A stretch of DNA of 18,160 nt from CAZCAC01 sp964496575 (GTDB lineage: Bacteria; Planctomycetota; UBA1135; GCA-002686595): NCBI GenBank assembly GCA_964496575.1, contig CAZCAC010000154.1:1-18160 (forward strand), read 5' to 3'. The position numbers and the translations under genes were made by a program. Below the pieces are notes generated by a model that made no database searches, had not been told where the DNA came from, and saw only the letters and a program-made list of their open reading frames with translations. Of this stretch, positions 1 through 7,687 are shown one piece after another. How positions within the stretch are numbered: position 1 is the stretch's first letter; every line of letters begins with the position of its first letter.

Positions 1-650
1 AACTCCCCGTCTCGCCACCTCCAGACGGGCCCGGAGACGTGGGGTCGGCGCCCCCGGGACGGTTCGTGGTGGACCCGGCGGACGCGCTCCAGGTCCTGGT
101 CGAGACAGACGATCGAGTAACAGTCGAAGACCGAATCGAAGAGCACCCGCAGGTCGGCATCCTCTCCCTCTCGTCTCCAGCCCACCAGCACGTAGCAGCC
201 GCGAATCTCGGAGAGCAAGCGGAGCGGCTCGGCGATCACCTCCGTCGTCGTGCGCACCCCCTCGGGGGGAGGTTCGAACTCGAGGGGAGGGAGCCAGTTC
301 CCGGTCTCGAGGTCGAGTCGCTTGTTCGACTGCCCGATCTCCATCACCGCGAAGAGAGCCGCCCGATCGTGCGCGCCCACGAAGCGCGGTCGGTGGTCAC
401 CGGAGAGGGGAACACGCCATGGCTCCTCGTCGGCCGCGTCGACGCGCGCCACGAACGACCGCCCCAGGCGAATTCGATAATCGCCGGCTTCGATCTCGCG
501 AAAGGTCTCCGGGAACACGCGGGTCGGAGTGAGCTCACGACTGCCCGCGTTCAGGGTGCTCTCTTCGAGGATCGGCTCGATCGTCTGGGAGGTCGCCGTC
601 GTGGCGAATCCCGACAGGATCGACAGGAGAAAGGGCAGGACAGCGCGCAT
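1..650 (-). CDS. Secreted protein of unknown function, 3' end beyond left edge
   Basis: An open frame runs from an ATG whose complement is at 648-650 to the left edge without a stop, giving about 216 residues; the C-terminus lies outside the window. The N-terminus (MRAVLPFLLSILSGFATTA, then TSQT) is a Sec signal peptide with a likely cleavage near residue 21, so the protein should be periplasmic or exported. The mature part is rich in Arg, Glu and Val. It has alternating hydrophobic stretches (for example YRIRLGRSFVARVDA near 58-72, GCYVLVGW near 150 and VFDCYSIVCLDQDLERVRRV near 171-190), which suggests a beta-rich fold. No catalytic motif or family is recognised. It is transcribed divergently from the DUF5060 gene across about 131 bp. 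The opposite strand is also open here (39-863), but that frame lacks a signal peptide and has unconvincing composition, so the minus-strand reading is preferred. Confidence 0.72.
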   Translation of the reverse strand, partial: MRAVLPFLLSILSGFATTATSQTIEPILEESTLNAGSRELTPTRVFPETFREIEAGDYRIRLGRSFVARVDAADEEPWRVPLSGDHRPRFVGAHDRAALFAVMEIGQSNKRLDLETGNWLPPLEFEPPPEGVRTTTEVIAEPLRLLSEIRGCYVLVGWRREGEDADLRVLFDSVFDCYSIVCLDQDLERVRRVHHEPSRGRRPHVSGPVWRWRDGE

Positions 651-781
651 GGTTCTGTTCGGTCCGAGCCACCAGGAGGAGACGGACCCTGGGGCGCCGG
701 ATCTGTCCCCGATGTCGAGGCGATTGTAGACTCGCGGGCTGGCTTCGGTATTCCCACTCAACGACGAAATCGAGGGGCCAG
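651..781. promoter_or_regulatory. Divergent intergenic region between secreted protein and DUF5060 gene
   Basis: These 131 bases separate two diverging start codons and must hold the promoters and leaders of both genes. I could not identify a convincing -35/-10 pair or operator. A purine stretch, gaggggcc, ending just before 782 could serve as the ribosome binding site of the plus-strand gene. Confidence 0.4.
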
Positions 782-2647
782 ATGGGCGACACCATGGACG
801 GTATTCGACGGCTCGGCCAGTCGTGTCTACTGCTCAGCCTCCTGTCCCCGGCGCCCGTGTTGAGCGAATCCCAGGAGCCCACGGAACCGGTCACCGTCAG
901 CGGTGAGCTTCGCGAGTGGCACAAGATCACGCTGACGCTCGACGGACTGCCCGCGTCGGAGTCCGCCACGCCCAACCCGTTCACCGACTATCGGCTCGAC
1001 GTGACCTTCTCGAACGGGGAGCGCGAGTACGTCGTGCCCGGATACTACGCCGCCGACGGCGACGCGGCGAACACCGGCGCGGACAGCGGGAACAAGTGGC
1101 GCGTGCACTTCGCTCCCGACGAAGCCGGCGACTGGGTCTACCGGACCTCGTTCCTGAGCGGCGAGGACGTGGCGACGGCGGAACCAGGAACCGGCACGCC
1201 GGTCGCTCCGCTTCACGGTCACATCGGAGGGCTGGACGTCAGCCCGACGAACAAATCCGCCAGAGGCTTCGGCCCCAATCGGGACAATCGCAGCCGCGGC
1301 CGGCTCCAGTACGTCGGCGAGCGCTACCTGCGAGCGGCCGGAAGCAAGGAGTACTTCCTCAAGCAAGGCGCCGACTCCCCCGAGAACCTGCTCGCCTACG
1401 CCGAATTCAACGGCGACTTCGCGAGCGACGGGCACAAGGACAACCTGGTCAAGACCTGGGCGCCGCACGTCCGCGACTGGAACCCCGGCGACCCGACCTG
1501 GGGCGACGGCCGCGGCAAGGGGCTCGTCGGCGCGCTCAACTACCTCGCCTCGAGGGGGATGAACTCCGTCTCCTTCCTGACCCTGAACATCGGCGGCGAC
1601 GACCGGAACGTCTTCCCCTACACCACCTACGACGAGCGTGAGCGCTTCGACGTCTCGCGCCTCGACCAGTGGGAGATCGTCTTCGAGCACGCCGACCACC
1701 TCGGCCTCTACCTGCACTTCAAGACACAGGAGACCGAGAACGAGACGCTGCTCGACGGCGGTGACACCGGTCCGCAGCGGAAGCTCTACTACCGCGAGTT
1801 GATCGCGCGCTTCGGCCACCACCTGGCGCTCAACTGGAACCTCGGAGAGGAGGACGGCTGGGGCGCGAACGAGAGGAACGGGCAGACCGGCCAGAGCACC
1901 GCGCAGCGGATCGCGATGGCGAAATACTTCCACGACCACGACCCCTATCACCACCTGATCGTGATCCATAACGGCCTGATGCCGGACGACCTGCTCGGCG
2001 AGGCTTCCGAGCTGACCGGCTTCTCGCTGCAGACCAACCGCACCGACTTCCGCAACGTGCACGGCAAGGTCGTCGAGTGGATCCGGCGCTCGGCGGACGC
2101 GGGCAGGCCCTGGGTGGTCGCTTGCGACGAGCCCGGCGATGCCCGGCACTCGCTGAATCCCGACGTGGAGGACCCCGCGCACGCCGACGCGAGGATCAAC
2201 GGTCTGTGGGGCTGCCTGCTCGGCGGTGGCGCGGGCAACGAGTGGTACTTCGGCTACGCTCACCCGCACAGCGACCTCACCTGTCAGGACTGGCGAACAC
2301 GCGCGAAGTGGTGGGATCAGTGCCGCATCGCGCTGGATTTCTTCCGCGAGCACCTGCCGTTCCAGCGGATGGCCTCGCACGACGAACTGGTCGAAAAGGG
2401 CACCGGGTTCTGCTTCGCGGCGCCCGGCGAGATCTACGCGATCCTCGTCCGGCCGGGAAAGTCGACTACCCTCGATCTCGGCGACTCCGAGGGCGTGTAC
2501 GGCGTCCGGTGGTTCGATCCGCGGTTGGGGTCCTTCCCGAAGGTGGAGAAGGCGAAGGAGCTCCGCGGTCCCGGTGAGCAGCCGCTCGGCCCGTCGCCGC
2601 GCGAGCCCGACAAGGACTGGATCGCGCTGGTCGAGCGGATCGGCTGA
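782..2647 (+). CDS. Secreted DUF5060 putative glycoside hydrolase
   Basis: 621 residues, probably a secreted carbohydrate-active enzyme; the substrate cannot be deduced. An N-terminal signal segment (IRRLGQSCLLLSLLSPAPVLS, residues 8-28) is followed at about 42-125 by a beta-sandwich matching DUF5060. Diagnostic features there are EWHKITLTL, NPFTDYRLDVTFSNG, PGYYAADGD and FAPDEAGDWVYRTSF. Residues about 175-500 resemble the (beta/alpha)8 DUF4038-like glycosidase core: YFLKQGADSPENLLAY near 191-206, NSVSFLTLNIGGDDRNVFPY near 261-280 and NWNLGEEDGW near 351-360. Glu356 or Glu357 is a candidate catalytic acid. The C-terminal 80 residues (EIYAILVRPGKSTTLDLG, then VRWFDPRLG) match the 'putative collagen-binding' beta domain that often ends these proteins. 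A second ATG at 794 gives a more typical signal peptide and is an alternative start. The next gene follows 43 bp downstream on the same strand. Confidence 0.85.
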   Translation: MGDTMDGIRRLGQSCLLLSLLSPAPVLSESQEPTEPVTVSGELREWHKITLTLDGLPASESATPNPFTDYRLDVTFSNGEREYVVPGYYAADGDAANTGADSGNKWRVHFAPDEAGDWVYRTSFLSGEDVATAEPGTGTPVAPLHGHIGGLDVSPTNKSARGFGPNRDNRSRGRLQYVGERYLRAAGSKEYFLKQGADSPENLLAYAEFNGDFASDGHKDNLVKTWAPHVRDWNPGDPTWGDGRGKGLVGALNYLASRGMNSVSFLTLNIGGDDRNVFPYTTYDERERFDVSRLDQWEIVFEHADHLGLYLHFKTQETENETLLDGGDTGPQRKLYYRELIARFGHHLALNWNLGEEDGWGANERNGQTGQSTAQRIAMAKYFHDHDPYHHLIVIHNGLMPDDLLGEASELTGFSLQTNRTDFRNVHGKVVEWIRRSADAGRPWVVACDEPGDARHSLNPDVEDPAHADARINGLWGCLLGGGAGNEWYFGYAHPHSDLTCQDWRTRAKWWDQCRIALDFFREHLPFQRMASHDELVEKGTGFCFAAPGEIYAILVRPGKSTTLDLGDSEGVYGVRWFDPRLGSFPKVEKAKELRGPGEQPLGPSPREPDKDWIALVERIG

Positions 2648-2677
2648 CCGCCCTGGCGCGAAGTCAGGACAGACTTA

Positions 2678-2684
2678 TGAGGAG
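2678..2684 (+). promoter_or_regulatory. Ribosome binding site of the split-Soret-like gene
   Basis: tgaggag sits six bases before the ATG at 2691 and decides between this start and the ATG at 2685. Confidence 0.6.
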
Positions 2685-2690
2685 ATGATC

Positions 2691-3449
2691 ATGAGGACGT
2701 TGTCCAGGAGACAGGTGCTCGGCACGGCGGGAGTGGCCGCCGGAGCAGGACTGGTCTGCGGGTTGCCCGGCGCGACCCAGGAGAAGGACAGCTCGGATCC
2801 GCCGGCCTGGCGCTACGTCGAGCTCGATCCGGCGAGGGTCGTGAAGCGCGCGAACGAGCTGTTTCCCGAAGGTGGCTGCATGTACGCCCTCTTCGGCGGC
2901 ATCGTCCAGTCCCTGGCGGAGTCGGTCGGTGAACCGTACGCCTCCTTTCCCTACCGGATGATGCGCTACGGCGAGGGCGGCGTCGGCGGCTGGGGATCGC
3001 TCTGCGGAGCCCTCAACGGAGCCGCCGCGATCATCGGCCTGCTGTACCAGGAGAAGGACAAGAAGCGCAAGGCGCAGCTGATCGACGAGATCTTCTCCTA
3101 CTACGAGGCGGCCGAGTTTCCCCTGCCAGCCACCGAAGGCGAAGAGATCGCCCGAAGCCGATCGGACTCGGTCCTGTGCCATGTCTCGGTCAGCAAATGG
3201 TGCCAGGTCTCCGGCCACAAGGCCTTCAGTCCGGAGAAGAAGGAGCGTTGCCGACGGATGACGATGGATGTCTTGATCAAGACCATCGAGGTGCTCAACG
3301 CGCAGCTCGAGGCTCCGAGTGCCCCGTCACAGCTCGCTCCGCCGACGAGAAGTTGTCTCTTCTGCCACGGCAAGCCCGCCCGCGGCGATGCGATGGGCAA
3401 GATGAGCTGCGAGCCCTGCCACGTGATGCCGGACGATCACGGGGAGTGA
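2691..3449 (+). CDS. Tat-exported split-Soret-like diheme cytochrome c
   Basis: 252 residues, probably a periplasmic redox protein. The N-terminus carries a twin-arginine motif (SRRQVLGT, residues 5-12) and a hydrophobic stretch to about residue 24, so it should be exported folded by Tat. The next part matches the C_GCAxxG_C_C redox family: Cys63 (EGGCMYALFGG), Cys105 (GSLCGALNGAA), Cys163 and Cys171 (CHVSVSKWC), and Cys187 (SPEKKERCRR). The C-terminus has two c-type haem motifs, CLFCH (222-226) and CEPCH (240-244). This combination, at about 250 residues, is that of split-Soret cytochrome c of sulfate reducers, a homodimer with clustered haems and an Fe-S cluster on the Cys domain. The ATG at 2691 is chosen for its gaggag Shine-Dalgarno six bases upstream; an in-frame ATG at 2685 lies too close to that site. 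The physiological partner is unknown. Confidence 0.85.
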   Translation: MRTLSRRQVLGTAGVAAGAGLVCGLPGATQEKDSSDPPAWRYVELDPARVVKRANELFPEGGCMYALFGGIVQSLAESVGEPYASFPYRMMRYGEGGVGGWGSLCGALNGAAAIIGLLYQEKDKKRKAQLIDEIFSYYEAAEFPLPATEGEEIARSRSDSVLCHVSVSKWCQVSGHKAFSPEKKERCRRMTMDVLIKTIEVLNAQLEAPSAPSQLAPPTRSCLFCHGKPARGDAMGKMSCEPCHVMPDDHGE

Positions 3450-3452
3450 CGA

Positions 3453-5096
3453 TCAGGGACTCCAGACGATCTCGTACCCGTTCGTCGTGTTGAACTCGAA
3501 GCTCCCCGGGCCGCAAGGCGGAGCGACCAGCGAGCGGTACCACACCTGGTACCGCTTGATGTCGCCGGCGACGATACCGGCCTTGTTCGAGATCGAGACC
3601 GTCGTGTGCGCGGCCCCCTCGGCACCGGAGATGCGGGCCTGGAGCCGGATCTCACCGCCTCCCGCGCAGCGCAGCCCGTTGCCCCAGACGACGCCCGGCG
3701 AGAGGTTGTTGTTGGCCTGGAAGAAAAGGCCGGAGTTGTTCGGTTCCAGATGGGTCGCGATCAGGGTCAGGGAGTCGTCGGAGACGCTGGCGCGGCCGGT
3801 GCCGATCAGCTGCGCCCCAGAGGCGAAGACGCCGTTGTCGCACCCCGATGCGCGCACGCTGCCGTCGTTGTCGTTGCCGCACGGGCAGGGAGTACCGCTC
3901 ATCGGGTCGCCAAAGCAGTACGGGATTCCCGGGTCGTCGGGCGACTCGAAGACGTAGGCGGCACCCGACACGAATCCAAGGTCATCCTGCGTCCACGCTC
4001 CGACGATCACCCGGTCCCCGCGGAGGCAGACAGCGTCCCCGAAGCCAATGTTGTAAGTGGCGTCGGAGGCATTCAGCATCGAGGTCTGCTTCCCCGACGG
4101 CACGTCGAAGCTGTAGACCGTGCCCTGGAGGTTGTCGTAGAGAGCCGCAGCGATTGCCGTGTTCCCCTCGATCGAGACGGACGATCCGAAGAAGTCGCCG
4201 GGTCCGGTGTTGGAAGGAAACAGCTTGTGAAGCTGCTCGCCGGTCTCCACGTCGAAGACGTACACCGCTCCGGAGTCGTCCCCGTGAGTATCGTCACCGG
4301 AAGCCCCGATGAGCGCTCGCCCACCGCTCAGGGCGACAGCCACACCGAAGTACTGTCCGGCGTAGCCATCGGCCGGCAGGATCTTCAGTAGCTGCTGGCC
4401 GGTGGTCGCGTCGAAGACGTAGGCCGAGCCGGACCAGTCCCCGTTGTCATCGTCTCCATCTGCTCCCACCAGGACGCGATCGTCGCTGATGGAGACAGTC
4501 CTGCCAAAGTAGTCCAGATGCGATCCATCGCCGGCCTGGAGCTTCACCAGTTGCTGCCCTGTCGAGACCTCGAAGATGTAGGCCGCACCGGTCTCGACCC
4601 CTATCGCAGTCTGACCGCGGAACGCTCCGACCACGGCGCGATCACCGCAGATCGAGACGCCGTGACCGAACTTGGCGTCCTCTGTCCCATCGTCGGGCAG
4701 GAGCTTGGCGCGCTGTACGCCCGTGTGCCCGTTGAAGATGTAGGCCGAGCCGGATTCATCACCGTTGTCGTCGTTGTTCGTGGCGCCAACGATGATGCGA
4801 TCCTCGCTGGCGGCGACGCTGAAGCCGAACAGGTCGAGGGACGAGTGGTCGTTGGCGACCAGCCAGCGAACCTCGGCGCCCGTCGCGCGATCGAACACGT
4901 AGACCTTGCTCACGTAGGGAGCTCCGACGATGTAGGAGCTTCCATTCGCGCAGACGCTGTACCCGAACCAGCTGTAGGCGGCACCATCCGAGGCGAGCAG
5001 TTTCAGGAGCTCCTGATCGGCGACGGCCTGGCCTGCCGTGGTACAGAAGAGGGCACCACCGGCGAGGGCCAGGGGAAGGAGACGTGTGCGCTTCAT
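3453..5096 (-). CDS. Secreted FG-GAP repeat protein with CPCGN-type C-terminal domain
   Basis: 547 residues. A signal peptide (MKRTRLLPLALAGGALFCTT, cleavage near AVA-DQ at 26) is followed by about seven tandem FG-GAP-type repeats of 50-60 residues up to residue ~390. Each has the pattern 'KLLxxDG...FGxSVxxxGDRxxVGAxxDDxxGxxSGxAYVFxxxTG'. They should form a beta-propeller, possibly binding Ca2+ through the Asp/Asn-rich turns. From about 393 comes a distinct domain beginning YCFGDPMSGTPCPCGNDNDG, with GLFFQANNNLSPG and GNGLRCAGG, and ending FEFNTTNGYEIVWSP. I recognise it as a lineage-specific terminal domain of planctomycete exported proteins, perhaps for surface attachment or sorting; its role is not established. 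A GAGG Shine-Dalgarno lies about eight bases before the start. The stop is only 3 bp from the convergent cytochrome gene. No enzymatic residues are visible, so adhesion or structure is more likely than catalysis. Confidence 0.86.
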   Translation of the reverse strand: MKRTRLLPLALAGGALFCTTAGQAVADQELLKLLASDGAAYSWFGYSVCANGSSYIVGAPYVSKVYVFDRATGAEVRWLVANDHSSLDLFGFSVAASEDRIIVGATNNDDNGDESGSAYIFNGHTGVQRAKLLPDDGTEDAKFGHGVSICGDRAVVGAFRGQTAIGVETGAAYIFEVSTGQQLVKLQAGDGSHLDYFGRTVSISDDRVLVGADGDDDNGDWSGSAYVFDATTGQQLLKILPADGYAGQYFGVAVALSGGRALIGASGDDTHGDDSGAVYVFDVETGEQLHKLFPSNTGPGDFFGSSVSIEGNTAIAAALYDNLQGTVYSFDVPSGKQTSMLNASDATYNIGFGDAVCLRGDRVIVGAWTQDDLGFVSGAAYVFESPDDPGIPYCFGDPMSGTPCPCGNDNDGSVRASGCDNGVFASGAQLIGTGRASVSDDSLTLIATHLEPNNSGLFFQANNNLSPGVVWGNGLRCAGGGEIRLQARISGAEGAAHTTVSISNKAGIVAGDIKRYQVWYRSLVAPPCGPGSFEFNTTNGYEIVWSP

Positions 5097-5212
5097 GCGA
5101 CATCCTCGAGAGTCGTAGAGCCGAGTGAGATTGGGCTACCCCGCGGGGCGAGGCTCTCTCCCCCGCTCGTGGTCGCCGATAGAAGGTGTCCGCCACCCCG
5201 ATCTTCGATCAC

Positions 5213-5254
5213 GAAAAATGGAAAAAACGAACCCGGCGCCGAGCCGATGGCGCC
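5213..5254 (-). terminator. Possible rho-independent terminator after the AlgX-like gene
   Basis: Read on the minus strand, ggcgcc (5254-5249), an eight-base loop and ggcgcc (5240-5235) form a six-pair GC stem. It overlaps the stop codon and is followed by tttttt (5227-5222) and then ttttt (5218-5214). Seven bases separate the stem from the first T-run, which is longer than ideal. The T-rich stretch is striking in such GC-rich DNA. Confidence 0.45.
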
Positions 5255-6372
5255 TACCGCGACTCGGTCTGCCCCTCCCACGGATCGAAGACCTGACCCT
5301 GGGGATAGCTCAGCACGCTGAACCGGAAGACCCAGATCACCAGCTTCTTTCCGGCCATGCCGTCGTTGCGCCGCTGCAGCGCCTGCCAGATCGTCGAGCC
5401 ACCGAACCCCTCGGAGTTGATGCCGTCGAGCCTTTGTCCGAGGCGCGCGTAGAGTTGGCTACCCAGGTCTCCCCCTTCGAGGTGGTAGTACCCGGCAAAG
5501 CTGTCGCCGATCAAGAGAATCGGGCTCTCTCGGTCGTTGAAGGCGGCGGGCTTCCCGTCCTTGCCGAGCACGCGCTGCAACCAGATGGTGACCGGCTCCC
5601 GCCATTGCTCCGTCGGCCCGCTGAGCTGGTGCTGGCCTTCTTCGATGACGACGTCGAAGTGCTCGCCCTGACGCTCGCCTCCTTCCTCGAACCATTCGAA
5701 GGCGCGCACCCGCTCCGCGATCAGGTCGGCCGCCAGCGCCAGTCCACGGGGAGTCCAGTGAGGGTCCTGTCGGAAGAAGACCGTCTCGTCGGTCGTGTTC
5801 ACGTCGGCGTAGCGCGCCTCGAGGAAGGCCGGCAGGAGGTTGACCACCTCGACTCCCTCCTTCGCGAGCCGCGCCAGCAGCTTCGAATGGACGGCGCTGG
5901 CGCCGGCGTAGGCCTCCTGTTCACCGATGCTCGGCAGCTCATCCCCGTACACCTGCAGGCGGTGCGGAACCGGCACGATGAGCAAGTCGATGCCATGCTC
6001 TCCCAGCAGGCGGGCGTAGGTCGTGAACAGCTCCAGCGGATGCCCCTTGCACTCGAAATCTATCCCGAACGGAAGCTCGCCACGCTTGGGCAGGGGCCGA
6101 TTCAGATTCAGATACGGGAGGATCGAGCTCTTGCGGAAGGCCCAGCCGGGGAGCTCCGCCCAGCCATTCTCATCCAGCGAAGAGCGCAGCGCCTTGATGT
6201 CCTGCAGAATCAGCTCGTCGTACCCGGCAGCCTCGATGCGTTCGACCGTCGCGAGCGCCATGGAGAGATCGGACGCCAATCTCTGCTCCTTGGCGCTCTG
6301 ATCGGCGCACGAGCCGAGCAGGGAAGACGCGCCCAGCAAGAGAACCGTGGGGATCGTCGGGATGTATCGCAT
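5254..6372 (-). CDS. AlgX/AlgJ-like SGNH-hydrolase lipoprotein
   Basis: 372 residues from an ATG with complement at 6370-6372, chosen because MRYIPTIPTVLLLGASSLLG-SC is a complete lipoprotein signal with lipobox LGSC and lipidated Cys22. The open frame extends to 6522, but the extra 50 residues have no signal or plausible composition. The fold matches the AlgX/AlgJ SGNH-like domain of polysaccharide O-acetyltransferases: DPHW with Asp203 and His205, followed by LLIGDSFAGYY with Ser291. This Asp-x-His then Ser order is the AlgX catalytic triad arrangement. Further family-like segments are IDLLIVPVPHRL (128-139) and NSEGFGGSTIWQAL (319-332). AlgX acetylates alginate in the periplasm. No MBOAT acetyl donor protein or polysaccharide export gene is seen nearby, so the acceptor is unknown and the protein may act alone or with partners elsewhere. 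Confidence 0.8.
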   Translation of the reverse strand: MRYIPTIPTVLLLGASSLLGSCADQSAKEQRLASDLSMALATVERIEAAGYDELILQDIKALRSSLDENGWAELPGWAFRKSSILPYLNLNRPLPKRGELPFGIDFECKGHPLELFTTYARLLGEHGIDLLIVPVPHRLQVYGDELPSIGEQEAYAGASAVHSKLLARLAKEGVEVVNLLPAFLEARYADVNTTDETVFFRQDPHWTPRGLALAADLIAERVRAFEWFEEGGERQGEHFDVVIEEGQHQLSGPTEQWREPVTIWLQRVLGKDGKPAAFNDRESPILLIGDSFAGYYHLEGGDLGSQLYARLGQRLDGINSEGFGGSTIWQALQRRNDGMAGKKLVIWVFRFSVLSYPQGQVFDPWEGQTESR

Positions 6373-6512
6373 TCGAAAGGTCCGGTGCCTGGTTCGTACC
6401 TCGGTGATACGTCCAGAGTCCTGATCGAGCAATGACAAAAGGGGCGGAATCCCACGACCCGAGGCCCTACCATGGTCGCCTGAACCACCGACCACTGGAC
6501 AGGAGGCTGAGG
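6373..6512. promoter_or_regulatory. Divergent intergenic region, AlgX-like gene and aminopeptidase
   Basis: 140 bases between diverging start codons, presumed to hold promoters for both transcription units. An in-frame ATG at 6432 would extend the aminopeptidase by 27 residues, but it lacks a binding site and the added residues look non-coding. No clear operator was recognised. Confidence 0.35.
6501..6506 (+). promoter_or_regulatory. Consensus ribosome binding site of the M29 peptidase gene
   Basis: A perfect aggagg six bases before the ATG at 6513. It fixes that start against the upstream in-frame ATG at 6432. Confidence 0.8.
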
Positions 6513-7676
6513 ATGGCGGCACGCAAGCAGAAGAAAGGGCCTGGATCCTGGAAGAAGATCGCCCCGACCCGACCGAGGGGACTGGACCGCGCCGCGCAAA
6601 CGGCGGTCCGCGATGTCTTGAAGGTGAAGAAGGGCGAGAAGGTACTGATCGTCACCAACCCCGAACCGGACGTCTTCGGCATCTCGGCGGCGATCTACGA
6701 CGCGGCCGCCGCGTTCGGTGCGGACGTGAACATCATCGTTCAGGATCGCCGTACGCAGCTCGATTTCGCCTCCGATGCGGTGATCCACGCCTTGCGCTCC
6801 GAGCCGGACGTCGCGCTCTCACTGAGTGCCGGCAAGCTCGGCAAGGACCGCTTCGGCCTGGAGAAGGCGTACCGCTTCAAGGGGGTGAAGGGCAACTGGC
6901 CGCACATTTTCAACGCGCTGTTGGGCGCGAAGAGGCTCCGCTCCTTCTGGTCGCCGTCGATCACCATGGACACTTTTGCCCGCACCGTGCCCGTCGACTA
7001 CGCGCAGATGCGCAAGGACGCGGCGAAGCTCAAGCGCGCGCTCGACGCAGCAGATCGGGTGCATGTCACTGCGCCCGGAGGGACTGACCTCGAGCTCTCC
7101 ATCGCCGGCCGCAAGGGGCACGTGGACGACGGGGCCTTCCACAGGCCCGGCAGCGGGGGCAACCTCCCCGCCGGCGAGACGTACATCTCTCCCGCCAACT
7201 ACACCGCCCAGGGCGTGTTGGTCTTCGACGGCTCGCTGGCAGTCGCCGACGGCGGGGGCGCGTTCGTTCCCAAGCGCCCGGTGACGGTCGAGATCGAGGG
7301 CGGACGCGTCGCCCGCCTCACCGGGGGCGCCGGTGCGCGGCGGCTGGAGAAGTCGCTCGTCCTCGGGGAAGAGGCGGCCCTGGAGCGCAAGGGCAAGCCC
7401 GGCTGGTCCAAGTCGCGGGTCGAATCCTATCGCTTCAACGCGCGCCACCTCGGCGAGCTGGGCATCGGCCTCAACCCCAAGGCGCGCGTGACCGGCAACA
7501 TGCTCGAGGACGAGAAGATCCTCGGCACGTGTCACTTCGCCATCGGTTCGAACTACGACGACGACGCCGAGGCGTTCATCCATCTCGACTGTCTGGTCAA
7601 CAAGCCGACGATCACGGTGAGCAAGGGGACGCGCGGCAAGCCCAAGGTGATCATGAGAGCAGGGGCCATCCAGTAG
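6513..7676 (+). CDS. M29-family (thermophilic-type) metalloaminopeptidase
   Basis: 387 residues, likely a cytosolic exopeptidase removing N-terminal residues from peptides with two metal ions. The end of the protein carries the M29 ligand pattern: Glu222 (AGETYISPANY), Glu315 (HLGELGIGLNP), His341 (GTCHFAIG), Tyr348 seven residues later, and the IHLD pair His357/Asp359. The Glu222-Glu315 interval (93) is longer than the usual ~66, and the region after Tyr348 is shorter, so this is a divergent member. The N-terminal half (GEKVLIVTNPEPDVFG, 41-56) matches the family's Rossmann-like domain. The N-terminus is Lys/Arg-rich without a signal peptide. The NicX-type dioxygenases share this fold, so substrate and even reaction class are not certain. 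The gene is followed 11 bp later by the lipoprotein hydrolase, probably in the same operon. Confidence 0.8.
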   Translation: MAARKQKKGPGSWKKIAPTRPRGLDRAAQTAVRDVLKVKKGEKVLIVTNPEPDVFGISAAIYDAAAAFGADVNIIVQDRRTQLDFASDAVIHALRSEPDVALSLSAGKLGKDRFGLEKAYRFKGVKGNWPHIFNALLGAKRLRSFWSPSITMDTFARTVPVDYAQMRKDAAKLKRALDAADRVHVTAPGGTDLELSIAGRKGHVDDGAFHRPGSGGNLPAGETYISPANYTAQGVLVFDGSLAVADGGGAFVPKRPVTVEIEGGRVARLTGGAGARRLEKSLVLGEEAALERKGKPGWSKSRVESYRFNARHLGELGIGLNPKARVTGNMLEDEKILGTCHFAIGSNYDDDAEAFIHLDCLVNKPTITVSKGTRGKPKVIMRAGAIQ

Positions 7677-7687
7677 AGGGTCGACCG

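Noticed and set aside
39..863. 274-residue plus-strand open frame at the left edge
   Set aside because: It overlaps the minus-strand frame with a signal peptide and the start of the DUF5060 gene. Composition is typical of antisense frames.
827..2380. 517-residue minus-strand open frame opposite the DUF5060 gene
   Set aside because: Val/Arg/Glu-rich translation without motifs, lying wholly opposite a gene with clear domains. It is a by-product of high GC content.
5125..6435. 436-residue plus-strand open frame opposite the AlgX-like gene
   Set aside because: The complementary frame has the lipobox and catalytic triad. This one has no recognisable feature.
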